Positions 13,880-14,009 of a stretch of 14,009 bases of DNA are shown one piece after another. The notes beneath the pieces were generated by a model. The model worked only from the letters and a program-made list of their open reading frames with translations. It was not told where the DNA came from and made no database searches. The stretch is from Nocardioides sp. (GTDB lineage: Bacteria; Actinomycetota; Actinomycetes; Propionibacteriales; Nocardioidaceae), in NCBI GenBank assembly GCA_029264225.1, contig JARICB010000276.1, positions 1 through 14,009 of the forward strand, read 5' to 3'. The first letter of the stretch is position 1, and each line of letters opens with the position of its first letter. The position numbers and the translations under genes were made by a program.

Positions 13880-14009
13880 TCAGTAGGACAGTCGCCGGCT
13901 GCTGAGTTCGGCGGCGGCGTCGCGGGTAAGTGCACCGATCTCGCCATAGCGCTCGGGCGTGAAGCGGGTGTCGGGACCACTCACGACCACCGCTCCGATC
14001 GGGTGCTCG
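13880..14009 (-). CDS. IclR-family transcriptional regulator, C-terminal end (truncated by window edge)
   Basis: The last 42 codons of a minus-strand gene are visible, ending at the TGA complementary to 13880-13882. The translation begins EHPIGAVVVSGPDTRFTPER and ends LSSRRLSY; the G-A-V-V-V-S-G-P-D-x-R segment followed by a terminal amphipathic helix is the typical end of the IclR effector-binding domain. The DNA-binding domain lies outside the window. IclR proteins commonly control adjacent aromatic or organic-acid catabolic operons and bind CoA-pathway substrates, so this is the nearest candidate regulator of the eight-gene operon. Only a short piece is seen, so subfamily is unknown. Confidence 0.78.
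   Translation of the reverse strand, partial: EHPIGAVVVSGPDTRFTPERYGEIGALTRDAAAELSSRRLSY

Overview
The window is high-GC DNA with GTG and TTG starts, short gene spacings and stop/start overlaps, which suggests an actinobacterium. A vanSR-vanK-vanHAX set of the Streptomyces coelicolor type, including a FemX-like VanK, fits an organism with LL-diaminopimelate/glycine peptidoglycan such as a Nocardioides-like or other Propionibacteriales/Streptomyces relative. The taxonomic placement is inference. I see no tRNA, rRNA, transposase, integrase or CRISPR array.

Left part (1-4948): an inducible glycopeptide-resistance locus. On the minus strand are vanR and the first 48 codons of vanS, overlapping by 8 nt. 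Divergently on the plus strand are vanK (FemABX-type branch transferase), vanH (pyruvate to D-lactate), vanA (D-Ala:D-Lac ligase with the diagnostic omega-loop His) and vanX (D-Ala-D-Ala dipeptidase). vanHAX are translationally coupled by 8-nt and 4-nt overlaps. The vanR/vanK and vanK/vanH gaps each contain a 40-bp element (29/40 identical, same orientation) built on TATC repeats 11 bp apart, ending 25-26 nt before the vanK and vanH ATGs. These are very probably VanR operator/promoters. A vanJ gene is absent.

Middle (4949-6408): an NADPH-dependent FMN reductase 23 nt after vanX, possibly read through from the van operon, converges on a TrhA/hemolysin III (PAQR-like) membrane protein on the minus strand. 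An AT-rich 81-bp gap with a palindrome separates that gene from the next operon.

Right part (6409-13869): one tight eight-gene plus-strand operon for CoA-dependent catabolism of an unknown carboxylic acid: two acyl-CoA dehydrogenase subunits, two family III CoA-transferase subunits, two MaoC-type hydratase subunits, a cysteine-less thiolase-fold protein and a DUF35 OB-fold protein. In the first three pairs, catalytic or cofactor motifs are split between the partners, suggesting obligate heteromers as in mycobacterial cholesterol side-chain enzymes (ChsE, ChsH) and, for the transferases, benzylsuccinate CoA-transferase BbsEF. No 3-hydroxyacyl-CoA dehydrogenase is encoded, and the thiolase-fold protein lacks both thiolase cysteines, so the last step is more likely a retro-aldol cleavage (Ltp2-like with a DUF35 partner) than thiolysis. 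The inferred order is CoA transfer, alpha,beta-desaturation, hydration, retro-aldol cleavage. The C-terminus of an IclR-family regulator converges on the operon at the window's right edge and may control it.
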